From Isoetes taiwanensis (taxonomy: Eukaryota; Streptophyta; Lycopodiopsida; Isoetales; Isoetaceae): a DNA stretch of 64,000 nt. Location: assembly GCA_021234155.1 (NCBI GenBank), contig JAJEKV010000011.1, forward strand, positions 2,317,888-2,381,887, given 5' to 3'. Each line of letters begins with the position of its first letter. Positions within the stretch are counted from its first letter, which is position 1. Shown here piece after piece: positions 42,276 to 52,200 of the stretch. Both the position numbers and the translations under genes were made by a program. The notes under the pieces were generated by a model. That model made no database searches, was not told the DNA's origin, and worked only from the letters and a program-made list of their open reading frames with translations.

Positions 42276-45200
42276 TCATCGGACAAACTTATATTTTGCA
42301 GCAATATCAGGATGCATCTCATCCTGAGACTCAATTAATCCCTGATCACTTGAGCCTTCATCCTCAGCTTCACTCTCAAAACTGGATGTACTCGAACGAT
42401 CTTCTTCCTCACTGTCTACAAGTGAGTCTTCATCATCATCTTTTTTTGCCACCTTTTTGTCTAATCCACATGCCGACCTTATTAAAGTTTGAGTGACCAT
42501 ACGTAACTTATTAGCAGCAGTCAGAACAAAGTCATATGCAAGAACCTTTACTTCAGCTAGATCTATGACAGCAGTGTTAATTGCTTTGGACTTTGCTCCC
42601 TTTCCCACTCCTGTTTTTACCATCTCCAAAGTATAACTCCCACTGAAAGCATGGGCAGCATTTGTTCTCATCCAGTGCACTTTTAATTGAGTGGGAATTC
42701 CATCCTATCTTGTTACCTCCAGTACTTTAGCTAGCCAGAATGGCTTCCCAGATTCATCATTATCAGCTGGGACAGCTATGAGCATTCCTTTCTGAATCTC
42801 TGAGACTGAACCGGAGACTCGAGCAACTTGTTGTGTCGTGCGTCTGGGGCCAGTGTACATGACTCTGTCATCTTCATCTGAGCTAGCCATTATCTCTACA
42901 TGTTCCTCTTGACTTTCAACTTGCACAGGGAGAATTTGCCTAGATTTCCAGTTGAATGTAATTGGTCTTCGACCTTGTAATGAAGCTTGCAACATGTCAC
43001 GTTGCCGAGAAAATTTAACTGAGGCCACCATAAAGCATCTGCCTCCCCAAAGTGGTTAGAGCATGACTGAATACTTGTCTCCATATAATCCAATGATTTG
43101 TTTGAGTCAAATGCTCTTCCCTCCTTTTTACTCTTTGTGATTTCTTTCAAGCTTTTTAGAGGCATTTGCTCTGCAGAGAGCATAGAACTAGTATTGGGGA
43201 TGGTGCGAATGAATTGGATACCTGTTGCTGGCTGCACTGCAAGGATGTGGCATATTTCTTTCCTTGTAAGATGGCCTTGCCATCTACAAGTGAAATTTTG
43301 ATCTGATGCTGAAATGTAATATTTCTCAAGGGCTCAATAGCGCAGTGACCCAGTTGATCTCTCCGAAAAATCCATTCCTTGAAATCATAAGTTTCTTCTA
43401 ATAACTCGATGTCTGGACGAGGATTGTAGGAATCTTGGATAACCTCAATCATTGCTGGTAGGCTGAGAGCTTTTTTTCGAGCAAGACGTTTAGAGAACCT
43501 ACTGAACATCTGATCAATTTGATCGTGTGTATGACCAACAAGCAGGAAACCAATCTTCACCTTCTTGAAGATTTGTTTCTCAGCTAGCATAGCACAGTAA
43601 GCAAACAAGGCCTGATTCTTATTTTTTCTTGTCGTGTTGTCTAGCTGAAGATATAGAACCGGTGGTATATGTTCTAGATTGGAAAGAAGCTTATTCAATA
43701 TTGTGATAGTGAGATTTGGATCAGCATGAATGTTTGGATAGTTAAAAAATGCCTTGCAAGATAGTTTTCTATTAAATACCATAGCATCAACAACATGCAG
43801 GTGTATGAAGTCTTCTTCAGCAGCATCCTTAGGCACATTGACAAAATGTGGTAGGGTGGTCTTCTTCTGGTCCATTCCATCAATAACAACCGATATGTAG
43901 TTGAGTGGTTGTTCCAGTGCTTTCTTCCTATGTTTTGTCAATTTTCTCCTTTCCAAAGATTGTTGTTCTCTGTGCTTGTTCAGTTTCTCTTTCAATTCAT
44001 CTGAAATGAAAATATGTTCAGGAAAGAACCTATTTTTAAGTAGAACTAGGCAAGAACATGTTTTGGAAGCTTACTTTTAGTGTGAAGTGTCCTTGCATTT
44101 TGTCTCTGAGCTTTAATTCAGAGCATGTAGCACAAACAGACATCCGGTGCTTTTTAGGAATGGACACGCGAGAAAACTCTTTTTTCCAGAGCACAGTGAA
44201 GTAAGAGTAGCAGACATGGCATTCTCCAGCCTCAACACACATATCCTTATAATTACTGTAGACTTCACGTTTCGTGAAGTTGTCACTCAAGTGGTACATA
44301 GGGCTGTTAGGGAGTTTCTCGCATGACTCCTTAAAGAAACCTTCCATCCAGGAAACACATTGAAGGGCATGAATTCTGGATATACCTCCTGAATGGCAGT
44401 AGTCATTAATGCCTGGATTCTTGTCAAGTCTTTTCTTCAGGCGGTCAAGTCGTCTGCTGCCTAAAGCATGAATCAATTTAAAAGCTGTTTGACAGACGGT
44501 GTAAACCTTTCACCATAATCTGGCCTAATATTGAAGGCTAAGTAGCCCCTTTGGTCTAGCAGAGTCATTGAACTGTAACAATCGTCCATGAGTTTCTTTC
44601 TTCTTTGGGTTGTACATGCTTTCTTGTGTAAGTTTCGCTTAAGATTCTTACTTGCAGGAGCTTTGAATTCAAACATAGAGTCTTGTGGCTTTGGTAGGTC
44701 CTCGTCTGAGAGATCAACATGAGGTGTTTCTTCGTCTGAGAGATCAACATGAGGTGTACTAGTAGATGCTGAGAGGTTTGGTGTGGGCAATTCCTGGGGG
44801 GGAGGTGCTTTCCCTCTCTCTGGGAAAAAGTAATCGAGGTTGGTGACGTAATTGACCAGCTCCCTCAAGTGTCGTGAGAACACGGGGAGTTGCGTGGCGG
44901 GGCTCGCCCCCACTTGTTGTAGTACCAATTAGCTTAAATGGATGGAGTTGGCGTGATTTGCCTCCGGGGGGCAGGCCCTCTGATGGACTATGGGAGACGT
45001 TACTAAAATGAACTGGAGGAGATAGTCCGAGCTCAGAGCCTGTTGTGGAGTAAAACACATTGGTGGGGGCAAACGACGCTCGTTCGAGCGTGGGGTGTGG
45101 TGGAGTAAATTGAACCGGGTGGTGGAAGCCGAGGTGGTCGTGGTGGAGTAAATTGAACAGAGCCGGGGTTTGAATATCGGAGGCGTAATTTTCAGAACTA

Positions 45201-45293
45201 CTTCCCCGTCAGTCTTGAGGATGTGTGAAAGTCATTGCAGAGGAAGCCTCGCGAACGTGAGTTGGAGGCTCGGCTTCTTTTCTCTCGAGCCAT
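42276..45293 (-). pseudogene. transposase-like gene with DUF7869-type domain (gene A)
   Basis: Probable start ATG is at 45293 (MAREKRSRASNSRSRG). The N-terminal ~270 residues are low-complexity (repeated TPHVDLSDE). A Cys/His-rich part follows (CVEAGECHVCYSYF, then SVCATCSEL; ~44235-44110). A 74-nt GT-AG intron lies at 44074-44001. The downstream exon carries the core: VVIDGMDQKKTTLPHF (~43890), YLQLDNTTRKNKNQA (~43645) and LVGHTHDQIDQMFSRFSK (~43540-43490), resembling the family I know as DUF7869 and an RNase-H-like D/D/D arrangement. A FWLAKVLEV...KVHWM block (BAH/Tudor-like, ~42740-42665) and an acidic tail end the protein. Frame breaks near 45190, 44500, 44000, 43240 and 43035, plus an in-frame TAG at 42705, suggest decay or sequence error. 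Confidence 0.7.
44001..44074 (-). other. intron of gene A
   Basis: In the minus strand a GTAAGC donor follows the AAA codon ending at 44075. A TTTCAG acceptor precedes the next exon at 44000. The phase does not fit by one base, which I attribute to an indel near the junction. Confidence 0.6.
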
Positions 45294-45322
45294 ACTGAAA
45301 GTTAGGGCCATTAATCAGAGCA

Positions 45323-46072
45323 AATTTATACCTAAAATAGATTTCGGTATAAATTTATACGTAGATGGTATAAATTTATACGTAGGAGGGCAACATAGAA
45401 CGTAAAACGTAAAATTTATAATTAAACTCCTGCATTAATTGTATTGGAAACTTTATGGAGAAACGCTTATACCTAAACGCAAGACTTAACAGAGGTACTT
45501 AAGCCCTCGGCCGGGCCAATTCTATTTTCTATATACACCGCCGAGTCGGCCGCCACGCCGTTTTATATACCCCAACCTTGTTTCTCCTAACAGCTATAAG
45601 TTTAATCCATACGGTCATGGCCACATAAGTCTCTAATCCGTTGAGTCTAAGCTCCTTCTGTATAAATTTATACCGAAATTATTCTGGAACGGTATAAATT
45701 TATACGCCGAGCAATCTGGTATAAATTTATACCGCTATAGAACACTTCAAGTATAAATTTATATGCCTCGAAGACGAAGCGTATAAATTTATACCGTTAG
45801 TAGTTCGAACCAGTATAAATTTATACCGCCGTCTTCGAGATACCGAAAGTGTTCGAAACGGTATAAATTTATACCACTTCGTTCGTGCGAGGCGATAAAT
45901 TTATACCACGAAAGTGTTCCACGAATCGGTATAAATTTATATCGCTTTCGTTCTTTCGAGGCGTATAAATTTATACCGCGAGTGTTCTGCAACGGTATAA
46001 ATTTATACCGCTCATGCTCGAGGCGTATAAATTTATACCGTTCCAGAACAATTTCGGTACAAATTTATACAG
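45323..46072. promoter_or_regulatory. array of 16-bp palindromes GGTATAAATTTATACC in a divergent intergenic region
   Basis: About fifteen full or near-full copies of the perfect palindrome GGTATAAATTTATACC, plus one half copy at 45322, lie between the divergent starts of gene A (45293) and gene B (~46.3 kb). Full-core copies centre near 45354, 45375, 45667, 45699, 45726, 45758, 45788, 45820, 45868, 45900, 45936, 45970, 46002, 46032 and 46064. From 45667 on, spacings are 27-36 bp with one of 48, most often exactly 32, close to three helical turns. Spacers differ but often hold TTCGAA, GTTC or GAAC. Each palindrome contains TATAAAT on both strands. It may be an operator array, a parS-like site or symmetric TATA boxes. 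A CCAAT word (45516) and TATATA words (45531, 45564) lie in the gap near 45.5 kb. Confidence 0.85.
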
Positions 46073-46694
46073 AAGACAACATTTATGTTTCTATTCTCGT
46101 AACGTGTCGAGAGTCTAAAACAATGTCATGAACCTTAGTAGTTGAGTATAAATGTTGTGTTTTAAAGATCAAATGACACAAATAAAGGGTTAAAATAGCG
46201 TGCATTTTAGGTCCTTTAAGCCAGTTTTCTTACAGTTAAAGTGTCCAAAATAGTGGCGAAAAACTGTATTTTTGGTGTAAAAATGGGTTTTTTTGCTCCT
46301 TTTCAGCACAAAGATCAAGTTCACACAGAGAGGCCAATCATCAAAGGCGAATCCAGCAGAGCCACAAACATATGAACTGACAGACCAGACGTGGTACGTA
46401 CACAGGGGTGCGAGAGAGCGCAAACCCACAGAGGCGTACCTTTATTTGTGTAACCAGTCAGGGAGGGGAAAGTTTACCAAAGATGATTACTACCCCGCGG
46501 GGGAAATGATAACCCTTACTGCAACAGAAAATGAAGATGAGATTTTTATGAAGTGCAATAATGACAACGGTGAAGTCTTCTATATTCTGAACAGTAGAAT
46601 GCTCCGCATAAGCATGTGCAGACCTAAAGACGTCCATGATTACATGGCGGAAAATTATAAGAATGGCTATGTAAGTATGTGTTAGTGGCTTCAC

Positions 46695-46709
46695 GTATAA
46701 ATTTATACC
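46695..46709. repeat. palindrome copy in intron of gene B
   Basis: GTATAAATTTATACC lies inside the intron 46671-46739, the same word as in the intergenic array. Confidence 0.9.
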
Positions 46710-46972
46710 GTCATCTTTCTAATTTACCCTGCATTACAGGACATAGTGGACATTTTGTCCTCAGTATTACTTTGTGAAGAAAAGGAAATGGTCAAGGGTC
46801 TTTGGTACCCACTTCCTCAAGAAGATGTCGAGAAGGACGAGGTTTCGGAACAAGAAGAGGAAGAGGAGGAACTGGTGGTGACAAGAGGGAGGAGCAAGAG
46901 AGCAGCATTGGTAACAGATACACAGCCTCCCACCAAAAAAAGGTCAAGAACCACAAAGGCCTTGACCATAGA

Positions 46973-47130
46973 TGTAACGTTCCTAACCGACATGCCCTTA
47001 ACCAACTGGGCAAAACCGTCTAGACGTTTATGAGTAGTCGCTTCTACCCATTTATGTCGGTGTCTCGGGAACGCCCCACAGGCACATTCAAGGTTCGAAT
47101 ACTCGAGCGGTCTACCATGGGCTCGTTACA
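46973..47130 (-). repeat. TRIM 3' LTR
   Basis: 158 bp, TG...CA, paired with 47290-47447. The LTR contains GGTTCGAATACTC, similar to a tRNA B box. Confidence 0.93.
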
Positions 47131-47289
47131 GTCTCTCCCACTAGAACTATGCTCGTCCTCGAGCATCCAAGGCTATATCATATCATATCTATGTCATACC
47201 AAGTCACAATGAGTACCAAGTCTTTGCAAATTACCCATGCATATAGGCACCCATGAAGACTCGAACTCAAGACCTGCTCTGATACCAAA

Positions 47290-47447
47290 TGTAACGTTCC
47301 TAACCGACATGCCCTTAGCCAACTGGGCAAAACCGTCTAGACGTTTATGAGTAGTCGCTTCTACCCATTTATGTCGGTGTCTCGGGAACGCCCCACAGGC
47401 ACATTCAAGGTTCGAATACTCGAGCGGTCTACCATGGGCCCGTTACA
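47290..47447 (-). repeat. TRIM 5' LTR
   Basis: 158 bp, TG...CA, next to the initiator tRNA-Met primer binding site. Confidence 0.93.
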
Positions 47448-48264
47448 ATAGAGGAGTCAGCAGAAGCTCTTCAAAAGGCTCCTGGGGCAGACGTTGTTGT
47501 GCGGCCGTCTGATAAGTCAAGTGCTATTTTGAAGAGGGTTAATGAGACCAAACTCCTCAAGCAAACCATTTCATTGACACTGAGCACGATTAAGAGGCCA
47601 CCAAAAAATGAAGATGGGGTCAGAGTGCTTCAGGTTAGGAAGTTGTACGCGGCACATGTGGCTATCCTCAAGCAAAGAATGAGAAGGAATCCACATGCAC
47701 ATGTGTCGCCACTGGTTGTTATGGTTGACAGAAGTCAGGTCAACCAACTAAAAGATTACAAAAAAGCCGACTTCGAGGATTACACCTACTATGTTCTTGG
47801 TGGCACACACAGCTACAAAGCAAGAAAAGAATTATCAAAAGAAGACAGTCGGAATGAAGTCTGGAAGAGCGTCGACACACATCTACGTGGGGCTTACAGA
47901 CGAAGAAGCAAAGGTCATTGCCGTGAGCCATAATCTCGACAATGACTTTAGACTAAAAATGAGCCTCATCGACAAAATTCGTTTCATGCACCGAGAATAT
48001 GTAGAGTTCAAACAAGTGCATGGAGAAGACTTCAAAAAACAAAAAAACAAGCTTCATAAGAAGCCCATAATGGCAGTGAAGCAGTACGACAATTACTTCC
48101 AGCTTGCTTTCAGAGATGGTCAAGTAAGTAAAAGCTTTAATTTAGTCTTTTGTAGTACACTTAGCATAGCTTAGTTTGTGTATTAACCTCGAACTGTGTA
48201 AATTGGTATCAACCATGGAAGCCTGGTCACGGTTTGAATTTACACCGTGACTAGATCTCGGTAC

Positions 48265-48314
48265 GGTATAAATTTATACCGTTACCTCGGCACGGTATAA
48301 ATTTATACCGTGCC
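48265..48314. repeat. two palindrome copies in an intron of gene B, one extended to 26 bp
   Basis: GGTATAAATTTATACC lies at 48265-48280 and 48294-48309, centre to centre 29 bp. The second is extended by GGCAC on the left and GTGCC on the right to a perfect 26-bp palindrome (48289-48314). Both lie in the intron 48124-48403. Confidence 0.9.
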
Positions 48315-49203
48315 TTTCCACCGTGTGCATTTAGACAGTAGACTGCGTAACAAACACTCGTACGCCATTCAACACTAAACTACTTGAGTTCGACCATTAA
48401 CAGGTGTGGGATCTTCAAGAAAGAATATTTTGTATGTTCGAAGATGGTGAGCTAAAAGAACAAGGTAGCTCTGCAGGAAAAAAACCAAAAAAAGGTGGTG
48501 AAGCAAAACAAAAAAACATGAGCATTGTACCCTGGACGCAGCTACAAGGTTTAAAAAGCAAAGAAATTTTTGTGCGACTCTTAGAAAAAGTTGTGGCCAA
48601 GGAATTCACTCTAGACGAAATGGCCAAGGAAGCTAAGACGTAAGCCTCATTTGCTATGCCGTGTTCTTTTTTCCCTCATTTTGTTTTACAATATTTTTTC
48701 CTCTGCAGTCAGAAAGACATTGCCACCTGCCAGGCCGAGTTAATGAAGCAACTAAACCTAGAGGACTGGGAGGAGTGCAAGCTTTTATATCCAACTTGTA
48801 CTACAGATAGTATTATCAGAGAGCACGCTGTTAACTTTAGTGGCTGGGTAAGTTTTGCAGAAAATATTTTTTGTTTTCGTGCCTTTGTCTCACAGTTTTC
48901 TTACAGAACAAGAAGAAAGGGCTACCAACAGGATTTTTAAACCTGGTTCGTAGGGCCAAGGAGGAGAGGCAGAGACTAAAGGCAATTGAGCAGGGAAAAG
49001 AAGTCGGCACTAGCAGTTTTGACACTAGCTATGAGAGATTTACAACATTTGGTCGCAGATCCGCTTTGCGCCGGTTGTTCGTGGAGACTGCACGAAAGGC
49101 GAAATGCTATCTTTTAAAGTTTACAAATGTCACAAGTTCAGCCGCGATTGGCAGAGTCCTCAATAATACGCCAAACTTGTGTTGTCAAATCATTGCTCGC
49201 TAA

Positions 49204-52200
49204 CCGCGTAAGCAAAGACTTATTACTTGTTGTGTCTAAAACTATATATTTATCCGGGTTCAATAGTAAAAAAATACATACACACACTTCAATAATTAAA
49301 TTGGGGCCTTGGTTTGCCATGGCTGCCAAAAAGTCCGAACCTTGAGCAATTATATGAACATAAGGGCACATAAACATATATGTCATTACTTTATGAAGGC
49401 AACATAAACATAAATGTCATTGGTGAAATTGATTCTAGCTCATGCTCAAAAATGTAAATGGCTGCTATAAGTTTCGCCTTATCTCTTTGTCACTTATTTG
49501 TTGCAACAATTCCTCGGCTGGAATATAATCAGTTAGTTTTATTGTTTACTCTATTGGTTTCATACTTAGGCATACAAGAAATTTATCGTACAAGGCCGCC
49601 ATAACATTTTTGCCCTACTGTGTAACCTGAGGGTTTGTATTAAGCTCCAAAGGAACCTCGCCTATGGACGAAATTTGAACCAATGTGTCTAACTTGGCAG
49701 TTCCAAATTCACATACAGCGCAAAAATAACGATTATGACGAAAATGAGTTTGTTTTTATGTACGTCCAATGTCTTTTATATGTCAAATGAGTTGAATTAT
49801 TTCAATCGTTTTCCTCGACGGCGTATATGTTTGTTAGCGGATTTAGGAAATATTAAGTTCAATTATCACGGCTCAGACTAGTGCCAAAGAAATAATTGTT
49901 TTATTCATTTAGTTGTTTGAACGATTTGTGAGGATTAAGTTTTGGAACGGGAAATGTCGCGAAGTTCTTGGCAACCCAACAATCAAGGAAGCCAATACGA
50001 CTAATAATGATGGAGCCTTTGGTATCAAGAGGCTAATCAAACTCTTTACGGAAAGTTGATTTGGGTTTGATATGATTTAGGCTTGCAAATGCACTTAATA
50101 AGAGGATCAAAACCACCGTTTCTAATGAAAGTGCAAATTAGTCGGAATGTCAACGCCAAGAGGTAATGCCAATTGAATTCAATGATACCGAGGAAAGCAA
50201 GCATAATAAGAAGTAAATAAGGATCCTCGGGCAGAATTAGCTATGGTGAAAAAGCAACCATAATGGCCCTTATCGATCAATCCATAGCCGTGAAGAATTT
50301 AGAGCACCTAGGCGCATTAAAAATGGAAAGCTAACATGAAGCAACAAACAAGAGTTCATGTCCCAACATAAAGGCATAAATCCAATCTGGTTTATTTCTC
50401 GACATAATCCTTGCTCTCAAAATACACGCATCTAAGAAGTCCTACTATATATTAGACTTTTTAACTCAGAATAATCAAGATGTAATCTTGTGTTGGGTAC
50501 CGTTGAGAGACAAACGTGTGGTTTGATCCATCGCCGCATACTGTGACCCAAGAAACCCCAACGAAAAAATAATAGATTAATTCCTGATCGAATCCTTTGT
50601 TTGGTCGACTCGTAATTCCCCGCCATATAGCCGTGAGATTGAAAACTGATCAAGTAGGAGATGGGATTTGAATGTGTTCATGGATATGCATACATCAAGA
50701 TATACTTCATATCCCGAGTGAACCTATACACGCAGCAGAAGCCATATGCTTTGGCCCACCGCTGAGGTATCTTTTCGAGATTTGCGATCATGATCATGGT
50801 GGCAAAATTCCATGATGTTTTGGGTTTGTGTGTTCATTTTTCAACGCTTGAATCCAACCCGTTTAGAAACCCTCTCGGGTTATTCTAAGGGGACAAATTA
50901 CCCGTAATCAATCAGCCTTTTTACATATTGAAGACATATGTTACCTATGACTTTTTGGACCGCAGACATCTGCTGATTGAACAATGCAGCCATGACGCCC
51001 TTCACCCCAAGCAAAAATGACATTGGAAGCATTATGGAATTAGGCTTGAACATTTCAGCAATGCGGGTTCTAGTGGCGCCATCGCTAGGCCATATGCCTC
51101 TTCATCCAACTCCTCAAGCCTCCCCTGCTCTCCGGGTTTCGAACCCGCCCTATCCCTAAAAGTTTTCCGGGTAGCTACCGCTCAGCACCATAACCGTAAC
51201 CTACAAAACATTTGAGGTGCCATAACCAAACACCGAGCTTCGCAAATGTAAACGTATGACCCCTCAAAGAACAGGGAGATCAACCAAGAAAAGAAGCTTT
51301 TTCTTCTTCTATGATGGATTTGTGATGAGAAATCCCTAAAGAGTGAGCTTCATAATCAATTAAATCCTTACCTCTTGGCCTTTTGCAAGGCAAGGAAGCA
51401 ACCGCATACAAAAGGTCGTTAGAAGACAAAGCCATGCTAGGTTCAAAAGCATGCTAGCCACACGGATTTGATTCACGCCTAACGAGGGCAGACATTGCTT
51501 GAATAAGGCCGATTGTTTGAGACCATTGTTGTTTGGCGACCAAGAGGTTGGCTCTAAGAACCGAGGAAGGCAACAAACCAAATTTTCCAAGGGTTCAATT
51601 GGATCTAAATTAGGGTGCATAAATTTAGCAAAGAGGTTTCCTCAGCTCAAGCAGCCTACTCATGACGCTCCCCAAATTCAATCCACCGGGACATTGTTTT
51701 TGAGCGAAGTTTTAAACGCAGACCGAATAATAAACAAAAGGATTATGGGCAAGCAGTAAAATAGAGTGGGATTAAAAAAAGAAAAATGGCAAACTTCTCT
51801 TTATATGTTTAGATAATGGTTTCATATGTCAATATTAAGTCCTCTAGCATCATTATCTACTAAGTTTCTCGTGGTCTTGTGATGCTTGGTGCTAAATATA
51901 AAAGCTAATACAATAATAAATGATGCAATTTGTATGGAGTTTCAATGTGCGTGAATGGAGATGCTCTCACAATGATTTAATTTTTGGCCTACTTGTCGCT
52001 TTATTATAAATATATATCATAGAATTCTGGTAGTGCAAAGACTAAGTGGTTCAAGGTCGATTCTCTAGGCACAAACACGAAGAAAGTACATAATATTCCT
52101 AAACAATTCTCAAGGCCAATTTCTCACTTCTCAATTCACTACCAATGAGAGAGTACAAAAAAGGGCTCTCAAGGTTCAAGAAATTCAAGATCATGATTGA

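Larger units (their letters stand above)
46973..47447 (-). mobile_element. TRIM (terminal-repeat retrotransposon in miniature), 475 bp
   Basis: Two 158-bp direct repeats (46973-47130 and 47290-47447) begin TGTAACG and end CGTTACA and differ at only two positions. They are flanked by the 5-bp duplication ATAGA (46968-46972 and 47448-47452). Just inside the right repeat, on the minus strand, TGGTATCAGAGCAGGT (47287-47272) is the standard primer binding site for initiator tRNA-Met. The purine run GTGGGAGAGA lies before the left repeat in the same orientation. There is no coding capacity. It would need proteins from another LTR element to move. It sits within the coding exon of gene B. Confidence 0.95.
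46307..49203 (+). pseudogene. ParB/sulfiredoxin-like multi-exon gene (gene B), interrupted by a TRIM
   Basis: Exons with GT-AG borders: 46307 (after TTTTCAG; the first exon or start is upstream, unresolved)-46670, 46740-48123, 48404-48639, 48709-48847 and 48907-49203 with a stop. Splice phases agree throughout. The first part is an unassigned domain (YELTDQTWYVHRG, then YYPAGEMITL). An acidic stretch and a basic KKRSR follow. From 47604 a ParB-like region runs: VRKLYAAHVAILKQRM, SPLVVMVDRSQV, then YYVLGGTHSYKARKEL (47790-47834, matching the G-x-x-R/H...A box) and VGLTDEEAKVIAVSHN. A 475-bp TRIM sits in exon 2, and removing it restores the frame. One further frameshift lies between 47830 and 47880. 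It may bind or cut DNA; the role is unknown. Confidence 0.72.

Noticed and set aside
45660-46072. CRISPR-like regularity of repeats and ~16-bp spacers
   Set aside because: The window is eukaryotic, repeats are short perfect palindromes with variable spacing, and no cas-like gene is present.
51136-51152. GGGTTTCGAACCC, B-box-like on the minus strand
   Set aside because: It is mainly a short palindrome, and no complete tRNA or SINE structure was found.
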